In this document: positions 34,227 through 47,600 of the stretch, piece by piece | Layout: each line of letters opens with the position of its first letter | How positions within the stretch are numbered: the stretch's first letter is position 1 | DNA from: Conoideocrella luteorostrata | Lineage: Eukaryota; Ascomycota; Sordariomycetes; Hypocreales; Clavicipitaceae | Assembly (NCBI GenBank): GCA_032433595.1 | Contig: JASWJB010000012.1 | Coordinates: 62,001-126,000 of the forward strand | Direction: 5' to 3' | Length of the DNA: 64,000 nt | Made by a program: the position numbers and the translations under genes | The notes under the pieces: model-generated | Seen by the model: the letters and a program-made list of their open reading frames with translations, nothing else | Told to the model about the DNA's origin: nothing | The model's database searches: none

Positions 34227-35699
34227 CTAACCTTGGGTGATTGTTATGCGTCGAACATCCTGCTCTGGCTGAGAGATGATGGATGAGATCGCAGCGCTGA
34301 ACACTTCTGCCACCTCTCGGCCTTGACTTCTGGGAATGCGTTCTTCCCAGAATTCCAGCACAAGAGAAAGATCGTCCTTCTCATATGTTCCTCTAATGTA
34401 AATGTCATACTGTGATCCTCAAAGTTAGCTGTGTCGTTCCCCTCAACGAGATGAAAAACAAAGGGTAAGTGGCGATTCTGTCCGACGTACATGCACTGGA
34501 TCAGACTCGTCTTGAAGATCGATTATTTGTCCATCTGGGCTTCCGGATTCTAGACGCTCCAACGTGTCCCTGTGGATGGAAATAGCTGTGTTGAAAAGCT
34601 CAGATCCAATGTCCTTGACATGCTCCTGGATATTCGCCACAGAAGAGGTTTGATATGGCAGCATGTGCAAATAGCCCTCTTGAGCGGCCTTGAGTGTTTC
34701 CAGGACGGATTTGGCCTGGTCAAGTTGCACTCTGCACGGGATGAGACTCATTAAAGGGCCGAAAATGTCATCTACGTCGTGAATAGGAAGGTCTCTCCCT
34801 GATGTGATGTTGCCGAAGCATGGCGAGGTGGAATGGGTGTACTTTCGGAGTACCAGTGCCCAGGCTATGCGGATGAGGCTTGCTTGAGTTACTTCCCACT
34901 CTGCACAGAACGCGGCGATCCGCTTAGAGTCAAGTCTGGGCGCCTCAACCTGGACTGTGCCTTGGGGTGTGGCAGTGCTCTTAGACGTTGGGAAGAGGCA
35001 TGGTTTCATGTCTTGTAGATGCGCGGTCCAGAAGTCGTGCGCATCGTGCTGAGGCTGGTCGTGCGCATACTTGATAAAATTGCTGTAAAGAGGACCATCC
35101 GAGCCTAGATGACCCGTGTACGCAAGTTCGAAGTCGCGTAGTAGGATAGCGGTGGAGTGGCCGTCGATAATGGCATGGTTCATCTCAAACCACAGGTGGG
35201 CACGCTTGGCCGTCGTCTGATGGACTGCAAGGTGGTGCTGGAGGCCGTTTCGGTCGTAGTAGGGCGGTCGCTGAAGATCTCTACATCCTGCGGCTGTTGT
35301 AGCAGCCGCTTCTGCCACAACAGGAGCATGGTAAGATATGCTTGGTGCAGGGTCTCGAAGAACGACATGGGTCGTTCGGGCTTGTCCGGGCTCGCCGCGG
35401 ATGAGGAGAGCTCGTAAGAGCCCGTGTCGTTTGACTACGTTTGCCCATGCCCGTTGGATTCTTGAGAATTCTACAGTTTCACCACTTTGCGAAGCCTCGA
35501 TAACTAGCTCAAACCCAGTCACGTATACTCTTGGGTCTTGTTCCTGCGCTTGAAGGATACGTTCTTGCATCGGCATGCACGGATACATGTCTTCAATATC
35601 TTCGACACGAACCGCATCGAGCTGGGAGCCATGCTTTTGTTGAAATTCGACAATCTCTTCGTGAGTAGAAAAGTGAGCCTGCGTCGAACCATTTACACA
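34227..35699 (-). other. NRPS terminal condensation-like domain (CT)
   Basis: A ninth condensation-type domain closes the protein. Active site MNHAIIDGHS (35156-35190). After the last intron it ends YDIYIRGTYEKDDLSLVLEF.. and the stop is at 34229-34227. In fungal NRPSs a terminal domain of this sort (CT) replaces the thioesterase and usually cyclises the peptide; whether this one cyclises or hydrolyses is not visible. Confidence 0.85.
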
Positions 35700-38600
35700 T
35701 TCATCACCGCTCGTTGCGAGATGGGTGGCTGCGGATGCAATCTTGGCGATCGTCTTCTTCTGGAGGATGTCGGTGATGGATATCTTTGCGACGGAAGCTC
35801 GTGCCGCTGCCGAGACCTGCATTGCTATGATGGAGTCACCGCCGAGTCGTAAAAAGCTATCATCCATGCCAATAATCGCTGCGTCAATATTGAGAATTTG
35901 TGCCCAGATCTGTTGCAGTGCTCGCTCCATATCTGTGGACGGACCGCGTTTGTCGGCAAGAAGACCGCTTCGCAGCTCGGCGAGTTGCTGAACCGAGAAA
36001 GCAGCGCCTATATCACGCAGGCGGCGGCGGTCAGTCTTTCCAGAAGCCGTCATGGGCATTTGTTCAAGTTCCAGGAAAGCCGTTGGTACCATATAGGATG
36101 GAAGAACCTCGACGAGCAAGTCTTCGACAAAGGCGGGGATGCTCGCTATGTGGATGGTAGGAAGCTCATTGTCGGTATTGTCAACGATAGTTGGGACTGC
36201 GAGTAGCTTTGTCTCCAAATATGCATTTGGGTCCATCACCACGAAGACTGCCAGTAAGGGCTTGGCTTCTTGGCTGTCGGGCACGATCACTTCGGCAGCC
36301 ACGTGTTGTACGCCGGGCATGCAGGCCTGAAATTGGTGTTCGACCTCGCCTAATTCCACTCGTTGACCACGAATCTTGACTTGCGTGTCCTTGCGGCCGA
36401 CAAACGTAAGGGTCCCATCGTCGTTGTACCGGGCGAGATCACCAGTCTTGTATAAGCGTCCTCGGCGGCCAAGCTGGTCAGTCGTTCCGCGTTGTAGCCA
36501 TGCTGGATTCTCAATGAAGGCTGCCGCTGTCTTCTCTGCATCGTGTAGATATCCTGGTCCCACGAGCGGCCCTTCAAGCAACAATTCCCCTACGGCTCCT
36601 ATCGGCACTAGTCTATCCGAGTTACTTGGGTCAGATAACCAGGTGACTACTCCAGTCCCGGTGCCGATATTCATGACGTCAACGCCATCATACCGGCATT
36701 GCATAGTACTGGTTGGAGTGCACTCGGAGGGTCCGTATGTGTTGATGACGAGGACGTTGTCTGACCAGCCTTTCGTGTCGTCTTGATTGACGACTTCTCC
36801 ACCGAGGATGAGAAATCGGAGATCAACCAGCCGCTCACGCTCCAGAGTGCGTGCGACAGACGGCGTCAATTCGATCAATGTAGCTTTGGCGTTAATGATA
36901 GACTCCGTAAGATTGTTCTTCCGATCGGCATCTGATGGCACACATAGGCAGCCTCCGGTTGCGAGAGTCATAAAGGCCGTCTCGATAGAGGCGTCAAATA
37001 CGTATGACGCAAAGTCGTAAACGCGAGCCTGGCTGTCGTAACCGAGAGCATTTGCTTGATAGCGAACGGCCGAGGAGAACGATGCATGCGTCACCACTAC
37101 ACCTTTTGGCTTTCCAGTACTTCCGGACGTGAAAACAACATACATTGGGGATGATGGATTGTTTTCAACCTGAAGTGTGGTGTCGGTGTTGCAGGTAGCA
37201 TTAGGATACATGCTATTTATAGACAGTACCTCGACATCAAGATCAGAGCACCTGGAAGCTTCCGTGGAAGAGCAAATTAGCAGCCTCGCCTCTGTTTGCT
37301 GAATGATGGAGTTGAGGCGAGACGTCGGTTGCGATGGATCAACAAGGACGAAGGAGGCGCCAACTTTGAGAACTGCTACCATTGCGACGACAGTCCATCG
37401 TGATTTCTCAAAACAAAGTGGAACGATAACATCTGGGCCAATCCCCAAGCTCTTTAAGTGATGGCCAAAGCAGGTGGAAGTATTATCCAGTTCGCGGTAT
37501 GTCCAGTCGCCGTCCCATGCGTGTACAGCTGGACAGTCGGGCCACTTCTGGGCAGCGTCAATCACAAGATTGTGAACTCCGACGTCAACGGTTGGTGGAA
37601 CTTCTGCGTTCCATTTCCAGACTTCTTGCAAGTCACCCTGGGCCATAGCCTCAATGTCGGCCAGGCTGTTTTTCTGTTTCCTAGTGCTCTGATGTTCATG
37701 GCTAACAAGGGCGGTAACAAGGCGCTCAAACAGGGAGGCGACGCGATTTGCTTGCCGGTCGGACAAGCAACACAGGCGATACTCCAAGTTCAGACCAACT
37801 TGATCTGTACCATACGCTATACTGAGAGAAATATCGTACTTCTAGCTGTCAGCTCGGTGCCTTGTGGCATTAATGCGTACGAGGGTATACTCACTTCTGT
37901 CGGATCCTCTCCGTCAAGCTCCGTAAATTCCAACTCTTGATGACCAGTGCGGTCTGTGATGTTGTCGTCGCGCTGGAAGGACACGAGAGTATTGAAAAGT
38001 GGCTGGCCAGGGAGCGGACTCAACTCATGCTGTATGTCGGCCAGAGAGCAGTGCTGGAACTCAAGGTCCGATAAGACCTGATCGTGCATATTCTGTACAA
38101 GATCATCCTTGGTCTGGTTCTGTGACAAGTCGATACGGCAGATTAGCAAGTTTGCGTATGCACCAACTGATTCTGCGATACCAGGTACTGGAAGATCTCT
38201 CCCAGATGCAAGATAACCGAAGCAGACATCATTACTTCCAGTGTAGTTTGCTAAAAGAAGTGCCCAGGCGCTTTGGAACAGGCTTGCCGCTGTGACGAAT
38301 TTCTCCTCACTGAATTGTTGGATCCTGGCAAACGTATCGCCTGTTAGGTCGATGCTTACAGTAGAGACATCATCAACTTGTCGGGAGAAGTTGGATAGAC
38401 GGGGAAATTGGCAGGAATTGACACCGCCTAGCTTCTTTTTCCAGTAGTCCATCCGGTCTGCCGGCAAGCTTGAACTAAGCACACGCGCAAAGTCGTGATT
38501 TATATCAACTGTCTCCTGAATTGAGAATCCAGTATATGCGCGAGCCCAGTCCTCCAGAATAATTGCAGCTGAGCTGCCATCGGTGATAGCGTGGCTCATC

Positions 38601-41600
38601 TCTAGCTGACAAATAACTTGACTGTCGCATGGCTCATTGATGTTAGATAGCTCAAGGAGAGTGAGGCGATGAGGAGGCTTGAGTTGCTGGTAGTTGACTT
38701 GGGGAAGACTCGCGAGCGTGCTCAATGCAGAATTCTCGCTGTGGCTCTTCAATAGGACAATCTCTGGGCTATACCCTTCCAGTACCATTTGGGAGAATGC
38801 TGTCTCGTCGTCCAAACCTTCAATGAAAACGCTGCGGAGTGACGGGTGTCGAGAAACTACCTTCTGCCACGCGTCTACAAGGCGAGTAATATTGATGTCA
38901 TTATCGTGCGACCGAATTCGGTATATCTGCGATGTTTTGTAGGAATGCGAGTCCTTAAGCTGGCTAAGGAGAATACCGTTAATCATGGGTGAGCATGGGT
39001 ATATGCCTGCAACTGTGGCGCTATTGACGGCCATAATGTCTGGAATAACATGAGCTTGCAACTCATCGAGAATTTTATAGTCGAGGGTCAGAAACTCGTA
39101 GTCACTGAGTGTAGCTTCAGGCTTTCTGGAAGCGAGAGTAGTACAGATCTTCTGTAATGATAGGCCGATCTGCGCGAACCAGTCCCGAATGAGGCTCTGA
39201 TGAGAAATATGTCGGTTCCAGGAGAATGAGAAGTGGGTTGCTCCTTCCTCAATCGATACATTGATTTCAAAGAGAGCTGACATTGGTAGAGCCGGACCAG
39301 CGTCCGAAACACCGTCAAGGCTTATGTGGTTGAACAGAGAATCGTCGTTTTCGAGCTGCTGGAACTGGCCATGGTAGTTGAACACTAGCTCCATAGTAGG
39401 TCCATGCGACTTGAAGGCATCAGATCCTTTGCTAGTTAGATATTTGGACGTAAAGTAGGCCCAGCCGTTGGCGAGAAGGCGTCTTCGAGCATCCTTCACA
39501 AGGCGGACGGTATGCTCCTGCGAGTTGCCTATATCTCTTGGTATATCTATCGGAGCTAATGTGCTGAACCAGCCAACGGTTCGGGATAAGTCAATCTCAG
39601 AGTCCCATGACTCACGACCATGACCCTCGTTGAAAATGGTGAGGCCTTGTCGGGGGAATATGCTTAGGAAAGCGTCCCAGACCGCAGAGAGGAGAATGTC
39701 GAGGGGTTCTGTGTTGAAGGCATTGTTGGCGTCTTTTAATAGTAGTGCTGTCACTTCTGGTCCAATTTCCAAGAAGTCCTCATGCTGATCACTGGCTGTG
39801 TTTGGTATTGATGAATCGAAGTTCCAGAACTCGACGTTGTTACTAACCCTTTGTGTAGATAGCAGGCGCTGAGGATCGTATTTAGATGCAGCAATTTCCT
39901 CTTTCTGTAACCGATTCCAAGCTTGAAACGGAAGTCCTTCCTCCAACTGACCGTCGTTAAGGAGAGTCTCTAAGTCTTCTAAGATAATCCGCCAAGACAC
40001 CAGGTCGACAACGAGGTGGTGGGCGACAAAGAGAAGGTATTGCTCCCCCGATGGTAAAGTGCATAAATCTGCAGCAAAAACGACGCCGCTCTTGATATCC
40101 AGCCCACGTTGCCTTTGGGATGCCACAGCTTTGACGTCTGAGAGAGATCGGAGATTCCAAGACTTGAAGTGATACACGTTTTCGGCGGTAGGTTTCGTCA
40201 CTGACTGTGTCCAGTGCTCGCCAATCTGTTGAAACCGGGCTCTAAGCATAGAGTGTTGTCGAACGATTGTTGAGATTGCGCTTCGGATTCTTTCCGCCGA
40301 CAATTTGTGGATGATTTGAAGATAGAAGCTCTGATTAAAATGGTAATCTTCAGTATTGACGAGATGAGCTGGGCACTGATCTAAGAACCACTGCTGGATA
40401 GGCGAAAGACTGAAGGAAGTCTCATATTCCTCTTGATGCACAGTCGAAATTGCTGTGACCGTTGAAGCTCGTGCCACTTCCGTGAGAGACTTACTCCTGA
40501 GCAGAGTTGCTACTGAAAACACAACTTGTGAGGCGCGGCAATGGGGACTGAGACGCATTGCGGAGATGGAATCACCACCATTAGCAATGAAAGATTTATG
40601 GATATTGATCTGCTCAATTGGAATGTTGAGGACAATACTGCAAGCCTTTGCAATCACTTGCTCTGTGTGGGTCGCGGGCATGTGATTCGCCCCATCGTCC
40701 ATATCCTGGAGACCGATCTTGGCGAAGGTTTCCAAGTCCATGTCGCAGAGCCATTCACGAAGAGCCTTGTGGTTGAGTTTACCATTAGGATTAAGGGGGA
40801 TGTCCTTGACAGCAATCCAAATAGACGGAATCATGTAAACTGGGACGGTGTCCTCCAACATGGTCTGAAGATCTTTCTTGACGTCTCTGAACAGTCGCGC
40901 TGCCTTTTCGTTATTGATAGCAAGGTCTATTCCCGACGAGACGACGGCTTCTGGTCGGAAATCTTCCAGGCTAATGATGCCGACAAGTCGATTTGCACAA
41001 GGACCGGTGACAGGGAACAGACTAGCCGCCTGACGAACGGACGAGTGACGCATCGTATGGTTTTCAATTTCTCCAAGCTCTATACGCTGTCCGTGAAATT
41101 TTACCTGGGTATCCTTACGACCGACGTAGACCAGGCTCCCGTCCTTGTTATATCGAACCAAGTCACCGGTTCTGTACAGACGCCCGTGACGACCAGGCCG
41201 ACCGAGAGCACCACGCAACAGCCACGGCGGGTTGTTAATAAAAGCCGCAGCTGTCTTTTCCGGATCGTGAAGGTAGCCCGGTCCGACGGATGGTCCTTCA
41301 AGTAGGAGCTCACCAACGCTGCCCACCGGTGTGAGGAATTCCGCAGTTCTTGTATCGGCTACCCACGTAACAGTACCTAAACCTCTGCCAATGCTCACTT
41401 CTAGCATATTTTCAGGTTTAATTCTGGCCAAAGTAGCGGCCGGAGTTGCTTCACAAGGCCCATAAATGTTCCTCAAATCTACCATCTTGGCCCACCGTTC
41501 AGCGTATGCTAGTGGAAGAGCCTCTCCAGCGAGGAGTAACGTGTCGAGTGACTGAATCGACTCGAGAGGGAGGATTGATGCCGTTGAGGGAGTCAATTGC

Positions 41601-44600
41601 ACGAAATTAGCTCTGAAACGCCGGAGAGAGCCAGCTAGGTTGTCTTTTCGTTCAGCATCGGACGGAACGCAAAGAGTGGCACCGCACGTCAATGAATTCA
41701 ACAGATTGGCCCATGTGGCATCAAATGCGTAGGACGCGAAGTCATATACCCTTAACCCCTCTTTCCAGCCATTGGTACCTTGTTGATGCCTTAGAGCATT
41801 GCTGTAATTCGAGTGTGTGACGATTACGCCCTTTGGTGTTCCCGTGCTGCCAGATGTAAACACCACGTAAAGTTTGTTCCCAGGCTGCACTTGTGGGAGT
41901 TGCATCGAAGATGGGATGTTCAGATCAGCCAGAAGAGACAAACTGGCTTCGTTGATGACTATTACTGGCATGTCTGTAAGCCGTAGCGCAAGACCTTCGT
42001 TGCTTGACGAGGACAGGATCAATTTCGGATTGACCTGGCGCGCTATACTCATCAGTCGTTCTTCAGGGAGAGTTATGTCCATGGCCACAGATGCGCCACC
42101 AGCCTTCATTACCGCTAGCATTGCTATGCATGTATAGCCGGATTTCTCGAAGCATAGTGGTACAATGACCTCTGGGCCAACACCCAAGCTCACAAGGTGA
42201 CGGGCAAGACGACTCGTGATAGTATCTAGCTCTGAATAGGTCCAAGTTCCGTCCCAGGCACACACGGCTTCCGTATCTGGCAGCCTACTGGCGGTACCTA
42301 CAAAAATATCATGAACCAATAAGTCGGAGCCCTCTGGAACCGTGGCATTCCAGCCCCAAATGTTCTGTAAGTCTTCGTCGCTAAGTGTCTCGATGTCGGC
42401 AAGTGCCTTTTGGGCATTCTCGGGGCGACAAATTTGGCGGAGCACATGCTCGAAATGCGCGGCATGCTTCTGAACTTGGTTTTTGCTGATGATTTTGGAG
42501 TCGAAGGCAATTCTCATCTGGAGCCCGTCGTCTTCTAGGTCACAGTTGACTGTAACGGCATGTGTATTTAGATCCGAAGTAGGTTCATCGTCGCTGAGCT
42601 CAATAAATAGGCCACTACTTGAATTTTTGTCCTTCTCAGATGGTTGTATTACTAGCAGCGTTTGGAAGCTGCAGGCTTGTTCAGCTCCATTGCTCATCCG
42701 GCGGATCCGCTGCAGTCCAGTCTGCTCGAACGCTGTCATTTCGACTCCCTGGGCTTGTATTTGTGTCAACATTTGCTGCAAAGTTTTCTTTGGATCTAGC
42801 ACTACTCGCATTGGCACTGTTGCGATTGTTGGTCCAATTAGGCGCTCTATTCCTGGTACAGATGCCTGCCGACCGCTTACAGTCAAACCGAAAATTACAT
42901 CATTCGAATCCGTGTATCGCGCTGCCAAAATGGACCACGCCGCCCGCACGGCTGTGGAGTTAGTGACATTGGTAGCTGGCCATTGCAAGTCCCGGATATG
43001 ATGTTCTACAGTTTGATCAGAACGGGGCTCGTATGTGGACGATGGCACGGCCGGATATGTTGTGGCATCAAATTCTTCAAACTGCTTCTTCCAATACTCC
43101 TCGGCCTGCGTTCCATCTGCATGCAGTAGATGTCTGACGAATAGCTGGAATGGACGTGGGTGGTGAAGCCTCGATTCACCTGTGTATGATTTCTCTAGGT
43201 TCTCGAGTAGGAGCGGAATTGTCCATCCATCGTATAGCGCATGATGCATTGTCCAAACAAAGAAATGCTTATCTTGTTCCTTGATAATCGCGACTCGTAC
43301 AAGCGGCGTGCCCAGCCCAATTGTTAATTGCTCATCCGCTCGCTGATAGTCACCCAGGCTCGTAAAACTTTCACCCAGCCAGTGAATCTGATGATTAGCA
43401 ACAACGACTTGTACCAAGCCTTGACTGGATAATTCCACAATCCGGGTACGTAACATAGGGGTTATTGATACCAAGCTTTGCCAAGCATTTCGGAAACGCT
43501 CCATATCAATTGTGTCTTGGAGCTGATACGCAGACCTCAAGATGTAGTCTCCTTGTCGCTTTGTTGTCAGAGCAAGCAGACCTTCTTGAAGCGGAGTGCA
43601 TGGGAAGACATCCTCGATGTGCATGGGATCTACTCCGCAGAAAGCTGCGGCCTCTTGGCGTATTTCCTGTATCTCGTGGCCGGTTTTTAACAGTGAGAAT
43701 GGCTCGACATGCATTATACTGGATTCGAATACTCGGTGAACTTTCGTAGCCAGGTCGCCCAGCCGTGGCGCATGGAATATATCCGCAACAGCCAAAGCTA
43801 TGCCTTGCTCTCGTGCTGCTGCAACAAGTTTCATGGCTCCAAGAGAATCACCTCCGATCTGCAAGAAGCTGTCATCAACTCCAATTCTCTCGAAGCTGAT
43901 GCCAAGCACGGATGACCACAGGCTTTGAAGCTGTCGTTCCATTTCCGTAGTCGGCTTCTGACGTTCACCATGCATCGACGAGTTGAGAATTAGAAGGTCT
44001 TCCAAAGTCATTTCTTCACCTATCGCACGAAGCTGTCGCCTATCAGTCTTGCCTGTGGCAGTCATGGGGATATGGTCAATGAGGACATAAGATGAAGGTA
44101 TCATGTAAGGGGGTACTAGTTTGGCAAGTTTTGCGTTTAATCCGGCGGTTATTCTCTTCAACGCTGATTTCTGCCCATCTGAATCGTTGGTGTCGGGTTG
44201 ATTGAGGCATATGAAAGCAATTAGCATGGCTTGGTGATGTTGTCGAGGCACTAGCATTTCCACTACTACTCGTGCATTTGTATAGTCCGTGATGCTAGCA
44301 GCAACATGATGCTCAATGTCGCCGAGCTCAAGCCGCTGGCCGTTGATCTTGATTTGGGCATCTTTCCGACCAACGAAAGATAGGCTACCATCTGCATTAT
44401 AGCGAACTAGATCGCCAGTTTTATAAAGACGACCACGGCGACCTTGTCTACCCAACGCGCCTTGTAGCAACCATTTAGGATCTTCGATGAACACGTTTGC
44501 GGTCTTGTGAGGATCCCCCAAGTATCCCCCGCCTACGAGCGGACCTTCCAGTAGCAGTTCGCCAATGCTGCCTACTGGCACGAGTGAGGTACCTGTAAGA

Positions 44601-47600
44601 GTATCGACAATCCATGTATTGACTCCGGTGCCACGTCCGATTGTTGCCATATCAGGGCTATCTGGCCCTATGGCTGCAAATGTAGTAGTGGGAGTGCATT
44701 CGCAAGGTCCATAACTATTTCGAAGGTCAACAATAGAGGCCCACTGCCTTGCAATATCTGATTCGAGGCGCTCGCCTCCTACTACCAAGACTTCTAAAGA
44801 TTGAATCGTCCCCAGGGGAAGGGTGATTGCGACTGAGGGAGTGATATCAATAAACGTAGCCCCTAGCCGCTTGATAGAACCAGCCAAATCGTCTCTCCGA
44901 TCAGCTTCGGAAGGAATGCACAAACATGCACCACATGACAGCGTCTGAAGAGCGTTCGACCATGCAGCATCGAAAGCATACGAGGAGAAGTCATAGACTC
45001 GCAAAGTTGGTTTGAAGCCATGCGGACCTAGCACATGTCGGATGGCGCTGCTGAAATTGACATGCTTAATGATGACGCCTTTTGGCTGCCCCGTGCTTCC
45101 AGATGTGAAGTTGATATATAAGGTATTTTCAGGCTGCACCTTTGGCAAAAGTGGCTTGCTGGGTAATTCAAGCTTGGATAAGTATGCCGTACCTAGCACC
45201 ACTATGGGCTGGTTGGTGAGTTGTGCCGCCAAGCCCTCAGTCGTTGAAGATGATATGACCAAGGATGGCTGAACCTGCTGTAAAATGGTTTGAAGGCGCT
45301 GTTTAGGTACAGTTACATCTATAGCCACAGAGGCTCCGCCAGCTTTCATTACAGCAAGCATCGCAATTGGCATCCATCGACTCTTCTCGAGGCACAGAGG
45401 CACTATAACCTCAGGACCAACGCCTAGTTCAACAAGATGACCGGCCACGCGGGATGAAACATCATCCAACTCGGCGTAAGTAAAATCACCATCCCAAGCA
45501 CAGACAGCGGGGGTGTTAGGTTGTCTGGTGATGGTTTGGGCAATAAGATCATGAACCAATACATGGGCAGCTTCGGGTACTGTCTCGTTCCAACTCCAAA
45601 TAAGATCCAAATCCTCCTCACTGACTAAGTTGATATCTCCCAATGTAGTGGATTCATATACTCTACCATTGGGCAAACCTTCAGTTGCAATTGCGATTGC
45701 TGTAGTCTTGACGAGGGAAATAACGCGACTGGCCTGCTCACTGGATAGACAGGAGGTACGGGCATCGAGAGATAAATATGCCGTGGAATCACCTATTGAA
45801 AAGCTGACCGCAACGTCAAACTGGCAAGAAATTAATATCGGGATGCAAAATAAAGATGAAAAATGAAACAAGATACTTGCCTCAGTGGGATCTTCGCCGT
45901 CAATGTTTGTAAACGTGAGCGTTGGCACATCTGCATCCCTTCCGACACTCTCATCCTCCTTTTGGAACGATACAATCGTGTTGAATAGTGACTGCCCAGA
46001 TGGCATACCCAGATGGTGCTGGATATTTGCCAGAGAGCTCTGTTGATAACCAAGATCCTCCACGACTTGATCGTGAATATGCTGCACTAGTTGTTGGCTC
46101 GTCCATTCGCGCGATACGTCAGCACGGCAGATCAACATTGAAGCATATGCACCAACAGCCTCTGTGATTCTCGGCACTGGAAGATCTCTACCGGATGCGA
46201 GATAGCCGAAGCAAACGCTCTCCTTTCCCGTGTAGGCTGCTAAGCAGAGTGCCCAGGCACTTTGTAAAAGACTTGCAGGCGTCACGGACTGTGACTCGCA
46301 AAATCGCTGAATCTTGGTAAACGCACCCCCTGTTATTTCAGCGGAAGCGAACGAAATGCCCTGTTCAGCCTGGGGAACTTCATGTAATGGCTCGAAATAA
46401 CATGGCTCTGCACCTGTTAGCTTCCGTTTCCAATACGCTATCCTGTCCGTTGCCGACACCGATTTTAGGAATTGAGCAAAACTACGGCTGACGCTGTTTA
46501 TGTCATCATGATCGAGGCCTCCAGTATACGCTTTGATCCAATCCTCAACAATTATTGCTGATGAAGCACCATCTGTAATCGTATGGCTGGCATCCAGCTG
46601 ACAAAGAACGAGATCCTCTTCACGAACAAAAGTCAGTGCCAAGCGATGTGGTGGCTTGATGTTCCGGTATTTGACAGGTGGAAGATCTTTTAACTGTGCA
46701 GATGCGGAAGCTCTGTTCTCACTTTCCAATAGAATTACTTCTCCGCGATGAGAGCGCAGCACTACTTGGTTGAAGGCTGCTGTTGAATCAAGTCCTTGAA
46801 TGAACACTGTTCGCAGAGCAGGCTGACGAGCGATTACGGCCTGCCAAGATTCAGCTAGTCTATCGAGACTCATTGGATGGCCGATGGAAGACCGTATCTC
46901 ATATATTGCAGAAGTGTCATAAGCGCCAAGCTCCTTGATTTGACTCAGTAGCATGCCGTCCACCATAGGTAGACATGGAAAAATGTCCTCCACCGTTGTA
47001 TTATTTATAGACTCAATTTCTGGAATGATAAGGCTGTGAAGGTTATCGAGCTGCGTATAATCAAGGTCGAGAAACTCATAGTCGCAAAGTGTCTTTGAAG
47101 GTGCTCTGGAACTAATATTATCGCAAATGGTCTGTAGTGACGGGTTAACCTGAGAAATCCACTCTTCGATAAGATCCTGGTGAGCTATATGGCGATTCCA
47201 GGAAAAAAACATCTGTGTGACCCCATCTTCGATTGTGGCATTAATCTCAATGAGCGATGATGCGGGTAAGGATGGCCCAACATCGGAGGTTTTCTCCAGA
47301 GTAATAGTGTCAAAGAGAGCATTTTCATGCTCCAATTGCTGAAACTGACCATGATAATTGAAGACCAGTTCCATGGTAGTCTCATGTGATCCAAATGCCT
47401 TGATACCCTTGCTGTTGAAATATCTAGAAGTAAAGTAAGCCCAGCCATTAGACGGCAGTCGCCTCCTCATATCCTTGACGTATCGCACAGTATCGACAGT
47501 GCTATCAGCTATAGCACGAGAGACACTCAGAGGGCTGATTGTGGTAAACCAGCCGACTGTTCGGGAGAGATCTATGTCCGGGCTCCAGGATTCACGGCCG

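Noticed and set aside
40541..41305. Plus-strand open frame of 254 codons, and many others across 34-64 kb
   Set aside because: Antisense shadows of the NRPS coding sequence, with no domains of their own.
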